NCBI RefSeq assembly: GCF_000196175.1 | Contig: NC_005363.1 | Span: 2,356,001-2,420,000 of the forward strand | From: Bdellovibrio bacteriovorus HD100 | Lineage (GTDB): Bacteria; Bdellovibrionota; Bdellovibrionia; Bdellovibrionales; Bdellovibrionaceae | Length of the DNA: 64,000 nucleotides | Direction: 5' to 3' | Shown: piece by piece, positions 8,438 through 16,665 of the stretch | Layout of the letters: each line of letters opens with the position of its first letter | Numbering within the stretch: position 1 is the first letter of the stretch | Translations under genes and position numbers: made by a program | Notes under the pieces: generated by a model | Told to the model about the DNA's origin: nothing | Seen by the model: the letters and a program-made list of their open reading frames with translations, nothing else | Database searches by the model: none

Positions 8438-8970
8438 AAATCCGCTGGAATGCCCTTTTGAATTTTCTGGTTTTCCTGGCGGTGCTGATGCTGCTGGCTG
8501 GATTTCAGACAACCTTCTGGTTCCAGCTTTTCGGGAATGTTCCCTCCCCGCTGCTGTGGCTGAATCTGATTGTATATATGATCCTTTATCGCAAACCGTT
8601 CCCGGCGATCTTCACGATTTACGCCATGGGCTTCATTTTGCTCACATTCACAGCCATGCCGCTGAAGATGATGTGGATCAGTCTCATTATTCTCTTTACC
8701 TTGGTCTATGCTATCAAGAGTCGCGTCTTTTGGTCCGGCTCAGGATATTATACGATTATGTGTGCATTCTCTGCCGTGGCCTATCACCTGATCTATTTCT
8801 TTGGATCGATGGTGCTGGAGAAAAACCCCGCGAGCTTTGAGATTGTCGATCGCCTTGTACAGATCATCCTGACTCCCTCGTTTGCATTCCCGATGTACTG
8901 GCTGCTGGCCAAGATCGACAAAATCACTCAGGACGAGCTGGTTCATGAGCCCGGAGGATTGGAGCTATGA
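8434..8970 (+). CDS. mreD: Rod-shape protein MreD
   Basis: A 178-residue, very hydrophobic protein with about five membrane segments, of usual MreD length. MreD is a poorly conserved integral-membrane component of the elongasome that works with MreC; the call rests mainly on position between mreC and mrdA together with size and topology. The GTG start overlaps the mreC stop, and its stop overlaps the mrdA start (ATGA), so the block is tightly coupled. The C-terminus (ITQDELVHEP) is hydrophilic and probably cytoplasmic. Confidence 0.82.
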   Translation: MKIRWNALLNFLVFLAVLMLLAGFQTTFWFQLFGNVPSPLLWLNLIVYMILYRKPFPAIFTIYAMGFILLTFTAMPLKMMWISLIILFTLVYAIKSRVFWSGSGYYTIMCAFSAVAYHLIYFFGSMVLEKNPASFEIVDRLVQIILTPSFAFPMYWLLAKIDKITQDELVHEPGGLEL

Positions 8971-10952
8971 GTACATACGTCAGTAATCCGGATGAGGCAA
9001 AAGAGTACCTTGGCCGGTACAAGATCTTTTATTTCGCCATCGGCTTTGCCCTGACCATCTTCACGATGCGTTTGTGGTATCTGCAGATCATTTCTGGAAA
9101 TGAGCTGCGCGAGTTCTCGGAAAAAAACCGTATCAAACAAAATAAAATCACCGCTCCCCGCGGACTGATGCTGGATCGTGATGGAAAAGTACTGGTGGAA
9201 AACCTGCCGGGCTTTGAAGCCATCCTGTCCCCGCAGTACATTGAAAGCCTGGATGAGCTGGCAAAAACCGTTGGCCCGGTCTTGGGCATGGAACCGGACA
9301 AGGTTGTTCTGAAAGTTCAGAAAAGCCGCCGTCAAAACGGTCCGTTTGCACAGATCCGCCTGAAAGAAAACCTAAGCCGCGAAGAAGTCTTCCGCCTGAA
9401 ACGCATGCGCCTGGACACTCCGGGGCTTGAGATCCGCGAATCCATCGTGCGCTTCTACCCGCTTCGTGAAAATGGCGCCCAGCTGTTTGGTTATGTGGGC
9501 GAGATTTCAAAACGTCAGTTGCCAGTTCTGAATGATCTGTACAAAGGTGCACTGAAATTTGATCAGGGTGACATCATCGGTAAATCGGGTCTGGAAGAAA
9601 CTCTGGAAAGAGACATTCGTGGTTCCGACGGCGTCAGCTTCATCCAGGTCGATGCCCACGGGCGCGAAACTGTGACCCAGACACCAAACATTTACGGTGA
9701 GCAGATCAAGGACATGACACCTGTTCACGGTAACAACGCCATTTTGACGATTGACCGTGATATCCAGGAAGCGGCCTTTAAGTCCTTCATGAGCTTGAAT
9801 CGTATCGGTGCGGTTGTGGCGATGCGAACCAACGGTGAAATTCTGGCGTGGGTCAGCACCCCGTCTTTTGATCCGAATGAGTTTTCTACCGGTATTTCTG
9901 CGCAAACCTGGTCAAAACTGATCAATGATCCGTTCAAACCTCTGCGCAACAAAGTCATCCAGGATCACAACGCCCCGGGTTCGACTTTCAAACCTTTGGT
10001 GGCAGTTCCGGCTTTGCAGGAAAAAGTGATCACCCCGACAACGATTGTGTCAGCTCCGGGTGTGTTCTACTTCGGCCGTCGTCCTTACCATGACCACTTA
10101 AAAGGCGGTCACGGTAACATCACGGTGTTTGAGGCTTTGGAAAGATCTTCCAACGTGTTCTTCTATAAGATGGGTATCGCGCTGGGTGTTGATAAGATGT
10201 TCGACTATATCAGTCTGCTGGGCATCGGTCAGAAAACCGGTATCGAGCTGGCGCGCGAAGTTTCCGGAACCATGCCGAACTCGGCGTGGAAAAAATCCAC
10301 TGTCGGCGAAGAATGGCAGCCGGGGGAAAACCTTTCCACGGCGATTGGTCAGGGCTTCGTGAACGTGACTCCGCTTTCCATGGCGATTGCTTACAATGCC
10401 ATCGGCACCGAAGGGAAAGTCGTAAAACCATTCCTGCTGAGAAAGATCATCGATCAGGACGGAAAAGTCCTGCGCGAAAACTTCCCGCAAGTGGTTCGTG
10501 ATCTGCAACAGACGCAGCCGAACGGCGTGCACATTTCTGCAGAAACGTTCAAAACAGTCAAAGAAGGCATGCGACGCGTGGCCAATGGCGAGCGCGGGAC
10601 TGCAAAACGCTACAAAGTTCCAGGCGTGCAAATGGCCGGCAAAACCGGCACCGCACAGGTCATGGGCTTCTCTGCGGATCAGATCTATGCGAAGTGCGAA
10701 AGCCGCCCGATTCACATGCGTCACCATGGTTGGTTCATTGCGTTTGCTCCGGCAGACAATCCTGAAATCACCATCGCCGCATTGGCTGAACACTCCTGCC
10801 ACGGAAGCTCCGGGGCCGCACCGATTGTTCGCGACATTGTTGAAGCTTATTTCATGAAATATCACCCTGAAGTGATCGAAGCGGCGTTGAAAGCCACTGG
10901 TGGCAAACGCGCGCAAGCTCCGGCAGCCGCGCCGGAAATTGAAGGAGAATAA
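8967..10952 (+). CDS. mrdA: Penicillin-binding protein 2
   Basis: PBP2 is the class B transpeptidase of the elongasome, crosslinking new peptidoglycan made by its partner RodA. The 661-residue protein has one N-terminal membrane segment (about residues 20-40), a pedestal/dimerisation domain (ITAPRGLMLDRDG onward) and the transpeptidase domain. All three active-site motifs are present: STFK (about 339), SSN (about 394) and KTG in GKTGTAQ (about 558). The tail is Ala/Pro-rich. It lies between mreD (4-bp overlap) and rodA (2-bp gap). In Bdellovibrio this machinery would serve growth inside prey, an inference from lifestyle. Confidence 0.96.
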   Translation: MSTYVSNPDEAKEYLGRYKIFYFAIGFALTIFTMRLWYLQIISGNELREFSEKNRIKQNKITAPRGLMLDRDGKVLVENLPGFEAILSPQYIESLDELAKTVGPVLGMEPDKVVLKVQKSRRQNGPFAQIRLKENLSREEVFRLKRMRLDTPGLEIRESIVRFYPLRENGAQLFGYVGEISKRQLPVLNDLYKGALKFDQGDIIGKSGLEETLERDIRGSDGVSFIQVDAHGRETVTQTPNIYGEQIKDMTPVHGNNAILTIDRDIQEAAFKSFMSLNRIGAVVAMRTNGEILAWVSTPSFDPNEFSTGISAQTWSKLINDPFKPLRNKVIQDHNAPGSTFKPLVAVPALQEKVITPTTIVSAPGVFYFGRRPYHDHLKGGHGNITVFEALERSSNVFFYKMGIALGVDKMFDYISLLGIGQKTGIELAREVSGTMPNSAWKKSTVGEEWQPGENLSTAIGQGFVNVTPLSMAIAYNAIGTEGKVVKPFLLRKIIDQDGKVLRENFPQVVRDLQQTQPNGVHISAETFKTVKEGMRRVANGERGTAKRYKVPGVQMAGKTGTAQVMGFSADQIYAKCESRPIHMRHHGWFIAFAPADNPEITIAALAEHSCHGSSGAAPIVRDIVEAYFMKYHPEVIEAALKATGGKRAQAPAAAPEIEGE

Positions 10953-10954
10953 GA

Positions 10955-12079
10955 GTGTTTACCTCTTTGCATGTTGAAGAAAGAACCCTCTTCAAGAAAT
11001 TAGACATCAATCTGATCATTGTGATTCTGGCCCTGAATGTGATCGGCCTGATCAATCTTTGGAGTGCCACCCACGGCCCGACAACCCAGGACGTGGCGTC
11101 CCTGTTCATTTCCCAGATCATGTGGCTGATCGTGGGTTGGACGGTATTTTTGGTTGTCACCATTGTGGATTATTCCATCGTCACACGCATTGCTTTGATT
11201 GCGTATGTTCTGAATCTGGGCGCGATCCTGTATGTGACCTTCTTTGGTAAGGTTGCTTTGGGGGCGCAGCGCTGGATTGACCTGGGTTTCTTCCGTTACC
11301 AGCCATCTGAAACCATGAAGCTGGCCTTGATCATGCTGATGGCAAAGATCCTTTCCACACGCAGCACTCACGGTTCAGGCATGGGCTTGAAGGAACTGGC
11401 TCTGCCTTTGATTGCCCTGCTGGTGCCGTTTGGTCTGGTCGTTGAGCAACCGGACTTGGGAACGGCGATGATGCTGGCAGCGATCGGTGGATCCATGCTG
11501 ATTTTTGCAAAGATCCGCAAGACCATTCTGGCGACGATCATTGCGTTGGGGATCATCGCGATTCCGATCGCGTGGAAATTCGTCTTGCATGACTATCAGA
11601 AAAACCGCGTTTTGACGTTCCTGTCCCCGACCAGTGACCCGCGTGGTACGGGTTACAACAGCATTCAGTCAAAAATTGCTGTGGGCTCCGGCCGCTTCTT
11701 CGGAAAAGGCTTCATGAAAGGCACCCAGTCCCAACTGGAGTTCCTGCCAGAACGCCACACGGACTTTATCTATTCCGTCCTCAGCGAAGAACACGGCTTT
11801 GTCGGCTCCATCGCCGTGGTGGGCCTGTTCTGCTTCCTGTTCATCACGGGAATCCGCATTGCCTCCAACGCCCGCGACAAATTCGGGGCTCTGTTAACGG
11901 TCGGAGTCCTCTGTTACATCTTCTGGCACATGTTTGTGAACATCGGAATGGTGATCGGACTCTTGCCAATCGTAGGGGTTCCTTTGCCGCTGCTGTCCTA
12001 CGGTGGCTCCAGCATGCTGACCACCATGGCAGGCCTTGGTTTAGTGTCGAGCGTCGCTTACCGCAGATATCTGTTCTAG
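10955..12079 (+). CDS. rodA: Rod-shape SEDS glycosyltransferase RodA
   Basis: RodA polymerises lipid II into glycan strands during cell elongation, partnered with PBP2 directly upstream. The 374-residue protein has about ten membrane segments and the SEDS signatures: RWIDLGFFRYQPSE near the middle, ERHTDFIYSVLSEEHGF in the large extracytoplasmic loop and PLPLLSYGGSSML at the end. The GTG start at 10955 follows GAAGGAG. It is the last gene of mreC-mreD-mrdA-rodA, followed by a clear terminator. Confidence 0.96.
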   Translation: MFTSLHVEERTLFKKLDINLIIVILALNVIGLINLWSATHGPTTQDVASLFISQIMWLIVGWTVFLVVTIVDYSIVTRIALIAYVLNLGAILYVTFFGKVALGAQRWIDLGFFRYQPSETMKLALIMLMAKILSTRSTHGSGMGLKELALPLIALLVPFGLVVEQPDLGTAMMLAAIGGSMLIFAKIRKTILATIIALGIIAIPIAWKFVLHDYQKNRVLTFLSPTSDPRGTGYNSIQSKIAVGSGRFFGKGFMKGTQSQLEFLPERHTDFIYSVLSEEHGFVGSIAVVGLFCFLFITGIRIASNARDKFGALLTVGVLCYIFWHMFVNIGMVIGLLPIVGVPLPLLSYGGSSMLTTMAGLGLVSSVAYRRYLF

Positions 12080-12105
12080 AATTTCCACAACCCGAAAACT
12101 CATCA

Positions 12106-12137
12106 AGCTCTGAAGCACCCCTTCAGAGCTTTTTTTA
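12106..12137 (+). terminator. Intrinsic terminator of the mre/rod operon
   Basis: A perfect 10-bp stem, AGCTCTGAAG (12106-12115) with CTTCAGAGCT (12121-12130), closes a 5-base loop and runs into seven T residues. It lies 27 bp after the rodA stop, marking the operon end. Confidence 0.93.
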
Positions 12138-12427
12138 TTTCGAGGCCAGGTCCGCCCGCCTCCGGCAAGTCCCCGTTTTCAAGCACAATTTCCCTCGCAA
12201 TTTCCACTCAACACACCTGTCTCGCGGTGACTGTCTCATTCCCGGAATTCATCCCAGATCGACTAACCACTAATCAGACAGTGTTCATACTTTGATTGAC
12301 ACCCCCCTGGGCCAGCTTCAATCAATAGCCTTTGAATGGTGCTTCAAAGCAAGATCTGAAACATTCCGCACACATGGCCGTTCGGCACGGCCCTTGAACT
12401 ATTCCTCTGTAACAGGAGGACGCGGAT

Positions 12428-13147
12428 ATGAAAACGAAACATCTCAAAATCGGAATCGCCTTTATCACCGCTTCGCTCACGTCGGTTCTGTTTAACAACT
12501 TCTCTTTCACCCAGTGGCAGCGCCCTGAGGTGCCAGCGATGGAAAGCGTGAACGAAGCTTCACGCATTTCTCACGCGAAAGAGCTGCTGGGTGGCGGCTA
12601 TAAAGGCAGTGACGCCCAGAAAATCGAAGGCCAGAAGGCTTTGAATGAGGCTATTTTGAACAAGGTTCAAACTCAATTACCGGCGAAATTCAAATCCCAG
12701 GCGCGCACTATTGCCCGCACCGTGATTTCTGAAAGCGCCAAATACGGCATGGATCCGGTGTTTGTTCTTGCGGTGATCAAGACAGAATCCAAATTCAATC
12801 CATTGGTTGTAGGCCGTCATGGCGAAATCGGTCTGATGCAAATCAAACCGGACACCGCTGAATGGATCGCAAAAAAGTTTGATCTGCCTTTCAACGGCAA
12901 AAAAACTTTGCAAAGCCCTTCTGCAAACATCAAGATCGGCATGGCTTACATGAACTATCTGCGCGCGAAGTTTGACAAGAAGGCGATGAAGTACGTCAGC
13001 GCTTACAACATGGGTCCGACAAACGTGCGCCGTCTGCTGGCAAAAAACGTGAAGCCCGTGGAATACAACTCCCGCGTGATGAAGAACTACAGTGTTCTAT
13101 ATTCAAATATCACCAGCAAAAAACCACACACTGTGGCTGCCCTATAA
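12428..13147 (+). CDS. Lytic transglycosylase (SLT domain)
   Basis: The 239-residue exported protein has a signal or anchor segment (about residues 8-25) and a C-terminal soluble lytic transglycosylase domain. It cleaves the MurNAc-GlcNAc bond of peptidoglycan to give 1,6-anhydro-muropeptides. The catalytic Glu is in IKTESKFNP (about residue 120), followed by GEIGLMQIKPDTAEW and YVSAYNMGP, the standard goose-lysozyme-like set. About 75 residues before the domain are unassigned. AGGAGG precedes the ATG. Roles could be self wall turnover or prey wall entry. A 9-bp hairpin without a U-tract lies just after its stop. Confidence 0.9.
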   Translation: MKTKHLKIGIAFITASLTSVLFNNFSFTQWQRPEVPAMESVNEASRISHAKELLGGGYKGSDAQKIEGQKALNEAILNKVQTQLPAKFKSQARTIARTVISESAKYGMDPVFVLAVIKTESKFNPLVVGRHGEIGLMQIKPDTAEWIAKKFDLPFNGKKTLQSPSANIKIGMAYMNYLRAKFDKKAMKYVSAYNMGPTNVRRLLAKNVKPVEYNSRVMKNYSVLYSNITSKKPHTVAAL

Positions 13148-13155
13148 TTTCGCCC

Positions 13156-13184
13156 GGGTGTTCCACGAGATATACGGAACACTC
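13156..13184. other. Hairpin downstream of the lytic transglycosylase gene
   Basis: GGGTGTTCC (13156-13164) pairs with GGAACACTC (13176-13184) with one G-U pair and an 11-base loop. No T-run follows, so it may protect the mRNA 3' end or be an inefficient terminator. Confidence 0.5.
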
Positions 13185-13304
13185 CTGCCCCGCAGACTCT
13201 CCAGAGCACAGACTGCCCAAGTTTGTCTCTGCACCAGAATCCATACAGCCTCGGGCGCCTCAATCACAATTTAATGGATTCTCGCATTGGAACGGATATC
13301 GCAA

Positions 13305-13329
13305 GGTTTTCTCTTATCAGGAGAAAACC
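13305..13329 (+). promoter_or_regulatory. Hairpin covering the ribosome-binding site of the next gene
   Basis: GGTTTTCTC (13305-13313) pairs perfectly with GAGAAAACC (13321-13329) across a 7-base loop. The Shine-Dalgarno AGGAG (13319-13323) lies at the loop edge and the downstream arm, and the ATG follows at 13332. When folded, the stem would partly hide the ribosome-binding site, so translation may depend on unfolding. The structure is seen; the control role is inferred. Confidence 0.55.
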
Positions 13330-13331
13330 AT

Positions 13332-13892
13332 ATGAAAAAGAGTCTGACGGCCCTGGTGGCCCTGTTCCTATTAAGCAGTATTGGTCACGCAGCCCCTTAT
13401 TACACCGGAGTCGGCTGTAACGAAGAAGGCACATCTTGCACCTTCGGGAAGCCCTCTAAACGCGTTTTACAGTGGTCCCGCAAGGGCACTGTGGATGAGC
13501 TGGGTTCCCGCTGCGAGAAGTTCTTCGACAATATCGACGCCCGTCAGCGTGTGATTGGCTCCCAGCGGGCTATTGATCTGAAATACAAAAACTTCACCTT
13601 CAGCTGGGTTGCCGGGGATCTGGATCAAAACGGCCACGCCAAAATCAAATGTCATATTGAGCTGCACTCGGAAATCGCAGACGTGAAAATCGTGGGCGAA
13701 AAAGTGAAGAGCCTGTACTGGGTTTGTGAAAACGAAGAGAGCTCTGGCATCTGCAAAAACTACGAATCGGACTGCGAAGCTCTTCGCCAGCAGACCCTGA
13801 AAGATCCAACGGTTCTGGATGCAACAATCTATCGTGGGGCGTCCCTGCTTCAGGGCAACATCTGCGACGTTGTTGCGGCTCGCTTCAAATAG
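13332..13892 (+). CDS. Secreted cysteine-rich protein of unknown function
   Basis: A 186-residue protein with a clear signal peptide (MKKSLTALVALFLLSSIGHA) and a mature region with about eight cysteines (VGCNEEGTSC, RCEKFF, KCHIEL, WVCENEE, GICKN, DCEAL, NICDV), suggesting disulfides in the periplasm or outside. I do not recognise a family. An internal start at 13332 is chosen over the upstream in-frame ATG at 13287 because the signal peptide begins here. Its ribosome-binding site lies in a perfect hairpin. It ends at a bidirectional terminator shared with the convergent diiron-protein gene. Confidence 0.75.
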   Translation: MKKSLTALVALFLLSSIGHAAPYYTGVGCNEEGTSCTFGKPSKRVLQWSRKGTVDELGSRCEKFFDNIDARQRVIGSQRAIDLKYKNFTFSWVAGDLDQNGHAKIKCHIELHSEIADVKIVGEKVKSLYWVCENEESSGICKNYESDCEALRQQTLKDPTVLDATIYRGASLLQGNICDVVAARFK

Positions 13893-13920
13893 TTCTGATA
13901 TCTCTTATCTCTCACGAAAA

Positions 13921-13948
13921 AAGCCGGAGTGTTCCTCCGGCTTTTTTT
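13921..13948. terminator. Bidirectional intrinsic terminator
   Basis: AAGCCGGAG (13921-13929) pairs with CTCCGGCTT (13935-13943) over a 5-base loop. Runs of A on the left and T on the right let it serve both converging genes. Confidence 0.92.
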
Positions 13949-13959
13949 GTTTCTGCACT

Positions 13960-14607
13960 TTAAGCGGCGTTACGCGCTCGCGCGCGGGATATTTCGCGGC
14001 ATTCATTGAGCATCTGATCGTAATAGCTCAGTGTCTGCCTCAGGTTCTGCATCACCACCACCTGATCTTCCGGGGAAAGACTGGCGATCTTAGTCAACGC
14101 CTCTTCGGTGTGCCCCACGTCCTCTTCCGCATGCACGCGGATAAAGTGCGCTGCTTTGGGACCCCAGGCTTTTTCAATGCGTTTATTCATGTAATCACCA
14201 AAGTGCGCCGCCAGTGCCTCCAACCCCAGAATGTATCCAAAGAAGGCCATCGGTGAATGGTGTTCAATGTAATAGTACTGTGTCTGGTAAAGCGCGCAGG
14301 TGCCCGGCATTTCCGGCCACTCGTCCATTTTGCTGCCCAGGGTTTTCAGGTCATTCACCAGCAATTTGTCGTGGCCTTTTTCTTCCGCACAATGGGCCAA
14401 GAAGCGGTTGTGGAACTCGGGCGCACCAAACGGCGTGCGTGCACCGGCCATGGCCAGCAGGCGCGTGGTGTGGCGGGCGAAATAGAAAGTCTGTGACACC
14501 CAGGCGGAATAGGCGTTTTTATCCTCCCACGGGAAGGCCTCAATTTGCTTTTTCGAGGAGTTCAGAAGCGTCATCAGTTCATCGTTCACGTTCTTATTAT
14601 TCGGCAT
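13960..14607 (-). CDS. Haem-oxygenase-like diiron protein (iron-containing redox enzyme family)
   Basis: The 215-residue all-helical protein carries the metal-ligand pattern of haem-oxygenase-like diiron oxidases (UndA, CADD, SznF type): an ExxH pair in EEKGHDK (E76, H79), a central Glu in LGLEAL (E130) and the Hx3Dx2H set in HAEEDVGH (H159, D163, H166). Such enzymes use O2 for decarboxylation, N-oxygenation or C-C cleavage, often in natural-product pathways. The gene is 30 bp downstream of a GNAT-like acyltransferase and probably co-transcribed with it. The substrate is unknown. A Tena/Thi-4-type non-redox helical protein is the alternative, but the complete ligand set argues against it. Confidence 0.75.
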   Translation of the reverse strand: MPNNKNVNDELMTLLNSSKKQIEAFPWEDKNAYSAWVSQTFYFARHTTRLLAMAGARTPFGAPEFHNRFLAHCAEEKGHDKLLVNDLKTLGSKMDEWPEMPGTCALYQTQYYYIEHHSPMAFFGYILGLEALAAHFGDYMNKRIEKAWGPKAAHFIRVHAEEDVGHTEEALTKIASLSPEDQVVVMQNLRQTLSYYDQMLNECREISRARARNAA

Positions 14608-14637
14608 GTTTTACTCTTTTCAGGTTTGAAAAAACCA

Positions 14638-15315
14638 TTAAGCTGCAATTTTAAGTTTTCTGGAAACTTCATTAAGACAATTCACATGCGAGCGCTTTTC
14701 CGCCCACAGACTTTCCACGAGAGCTGCTGATTTCGGTTCCGCCAAGGGAGTCACCTCTCCTTTGGCCGTCATCAGAATTTCACACTCATAGTTCATCTTC
14801 ATCACACTGCCAAAATAGGCTGTGCCACTTTTCTCGGCCTTGCGCCGCACATGCAGATCCTTGCGGGCCGTCCCGACCCAGCAATCCCATGGCGAAGCGT
14901 CCATCACCTTGCTTCCCAGCGCGATGATGATCTCGGCCCAGTTCACCTCCGCACTGCGGGAGCGGTATTCAGGGATCACAGTCAGGTACTCCATGCTCAT
15001 CAAAGTATTGATGCCACGGCTCTTGAATTTGTCGATAATTGCCTGATCAAAGGCTTTCATATAATGATGATCACGAAGGGCGTCCGAGCGCAGATCAAAG
15101 GCGCTGTACAAATGGAAACCGAAAACTTTTCCGTTGTCGGTCAGGCAGACAACAATGTCATTGCGATGAAAATCATCCGGATTCAAAGGTTCGCCGACCT
15201 TCCCCAGCACCTCTGAATAGACCCGCCTCCATACTTCGTAGACGTCGTTGCTTAATTTTACTGTTTCGGGGTTCAACTCGCGTGGATTGAAAAGGTGATA
15301 CTGAAACTTACCCAT
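14638..15315 (-). CDS. GNAT-like N-acyltransferase (possibly FeeM/autoinducer-synthase-like)
   Basis: A 225-residue protein with a GNAT-type core. DIVVCLTDNGKVFGFHLYS forms the first beta strands, and MEYLTVIPEYRSR resembles motif A, where acyl donors bind. N-acyl amino acid synthases and AHL synthases share this size and layout; that is a suggestion, not an identification. GGAGAG precedes the ATG. It lies 30 bp upstream of the diiron-oxidase-like gene, suggesting an acylated product later oxidised. A third gene on the same strand, the FNFF-motif protein, ends 133 bp upstream. Confidence 0.55.
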   Translation of the reverse strand: MGKFQYHLFNPRELNPETVKLSNDVYEVWRRVYSEVLGKVGEPLNPDDFHRNDIVVCLTDNGKVFGFHLYSAFDLRSDALRDHHYMKAFDQAIIDKFKSRGINTLMSMEYLTVIPEYRSRSAEVNWAEIIIALGSKVMDASPWDCWVGTARKDLHVRRKAEKSGTAYFGSVMKMNYECEILMTAKGEVTPLAEPKSAALVESLWAEKRSHVNCLNEVSRKLKIAA

Positions 15316-15448
15316 ACACTCTCCTTCCGGCAGAGTGTTTCGGACGTTCCAGCTGTGAAGTTAATAGTGTTTACTAATTTAAGACGTTTGATTCTGAGAA
15401 CCTGTGACTTGTGTGCTGTGTTTCTCAAAAAATCACATTGCAAAAAAA

Positions 15449-16120
15449 TCAGTTGCGGATCATTTCAACTTTCTCAAGAACGATCACACAATCAGGGCGC
15501 TTGTTGCGGTAAACCGGAGCCATTCTGCGAATTTCGCAGTTCATCGTCAAACGCTCCGCCGAACGGGCTTCGCGCAGTTGATGAACAGGAACATCCGGAA
15601 CAAATGTGCCATCCACTTCACCATTGAACACCAGATTGCAGGCATCGATGATTTTCTGGGTGACAGCTTCTTCTCTTTCAAACAAAGACCACCACTCGTA
15701 GGTGTTCAGTTCTTCAAGAGTGTAAGAACAGCAATCAAAGAAGTTGAAATTGCGGAACAACTGCACGTGTTCTTTGGAATAGATTTCGATGATATCTTCA
15801 TTCTGGATATGACTGAACAAATCAGAACTTGGAACCAAACCCAGACGACGGAAGGCCTTCCAGGTGAAAGAAAGACTGTCGTTGATTTTGTAGCCTTCCG
15901 CCAGCTGGGAATGACACAGCTCCTGATAGAAGCGTACCTGCTCTACGGCGTGCTTTTTCTTATCCAGTGGCAAACGGGAAAAATAAGGAAGACCCGGAAC
16001 ATACGGGCGCACGGTTTTACCTTCAGCTTTCAGCATCAGGGAAATATCCATGGCAATCGCCTTGAACTCTTCGTTCAGTACTTCGTGTTCATTGTCTCTT
16101 ACATAAATTTCTGGGTACAT
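15449..16120 (-). CDS. FNFF-motif protein, paralogue 1 (unknown function)
   Basis: The start at 16120 follows GAGGAAG and gives 223 residues, nearly the length of the paralogue at 46258-46926 (222). I do not know the family. Both share an N-terminal block (VRPY, then LPYF six to ten residues on) and a strongly conserved centre: IIEIYSKEHVQLFRNFNFF then CCSYTLEE (about residues 110-137). No signal peptide, helix-turn-helix or membrane segment is seen. Conserved His, Arg, Phe and Cys suggest a ligand or metal pocket, perhaps sensory. It sits upstream of the GNAT-like and diiron genes on the same strand. Confidence 0.65.
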   Translation of the reverse strand: MYPEIYVRDNEHEVLNEEFKAIAMDISLMLKAEGKTVRPYVPGLPYFSRLPLDKKKHAVEQVRFYQELCHSQLAEGYKINDSLSFTWKAFRRLGLVPSSDLFSHIQNEDIIEIYSKEHVQLFRNFNFFDCCSYTLEELNTYEWWSLFEREEAVTQKIIDACNLVFNGEVDGTFVPDVPVHQLREARSAERLTMNCEIRRMAPVYRNKRPDCVIVLEKVEMIRN

Positions 16121-16204
16121 GACTTCCTCGACAGGCCCTGCAAACATTGTTTGGGATCCTGTGAAGTATCATAGTGAAACGCAGGACTCTTGTCCAATTC
16201 AAAC

Positions 16205-16233
16205 AAAAAAAGGCCCCACATGGGAGCCTTCTT
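16205..16233 (-). terminator. Intrinsic terminator of trxA
   Basis: A stem between 16210-16218 and 16221-16230 (AAGGCCCCA with TGGGAGCCTT, one bulge) is followed on the minus strand by seven T residues. It lies about 35 bp beyond the thioredoxin stop. Confidence 0.85.
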
Positions 16234-16267
16234 TACTTAGTTCTAATAATTCTAAACAGAGATGCGA

Positions 16268-16594
16268 TTAAACGTTCTTGTTCAGGAATTCCAGAATAGC
16301 GTCTTTCGGGTGGTTACCAACAAGTTGGCCCACTTCGCTGCCGCCTTTGAACAACAACATCGCAGGAATACCGCGGATGCCGTATTTGCCAGGAACGCTT
16401 GGATTCTCGTCCACGTTCACTTTTACGATTTTTACTTTCGCACCCAACTCCTGTGCAACTTCTTCAAGCTTAGGAGCCAAAGCACGGCAAGGTCCACACC
16501 ACTCGGCCCAGAAATCTACCAGTACTGGAGTCGAAGAGTTTAGAACTTCTGCATCGAAAGACGTGTCTGTAACTGCTTTAGTAAATGTGCCCAT
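16268..16594 (-). CDS. trxA: Thioredoxin
   Basis: A classic 108-residue cytoplasmic thioredoxin, the general dithiol reductant kept reduced by thioredoxin reductase. The redox site is WCGPC (C33 and C36) after VDFWAE, with the cis-Pro segment GIRGIPAMLLF near residue 75. Length and sequence are canonical. It is followed by its own terminator and appears monocistronic. Confidence 0.97.
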   Translation of the reverse strand: MGTFTKAVTDTSFDAEVLNSSTPVLVDFWAEWCGPCRALAPKLEEVAQELGAKVKIVKVNVDENPSVPGKYGIRGIPAMLLFKGGSEVGQLVGNHPKDAILEFLNKNV

Positions 16595-16665
16595 GAATGG
16601 CCTCCGTAATATCTACACTCTAATGTGATCACGGAAACCTTATCGTCAAGCCCGATGAGGATCAA

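Noticed and set aside
12328-12350. CTTTGAA/TTCAAAG inverted repeat upstream of the lytic transglycosylase
   Set aside because: A 7-bp palindrome could be an operator but is too short and isolated to support.
15449-15540. Apparent repeat between the plus strand here and 50790-50830 (both can encode EPF-EFRSSSS)
   Set aside because: The first is antisense to an ordinary coding stretch (LTMNCEIRRMAP) and the DNA similarity is short; treated as coincidence.
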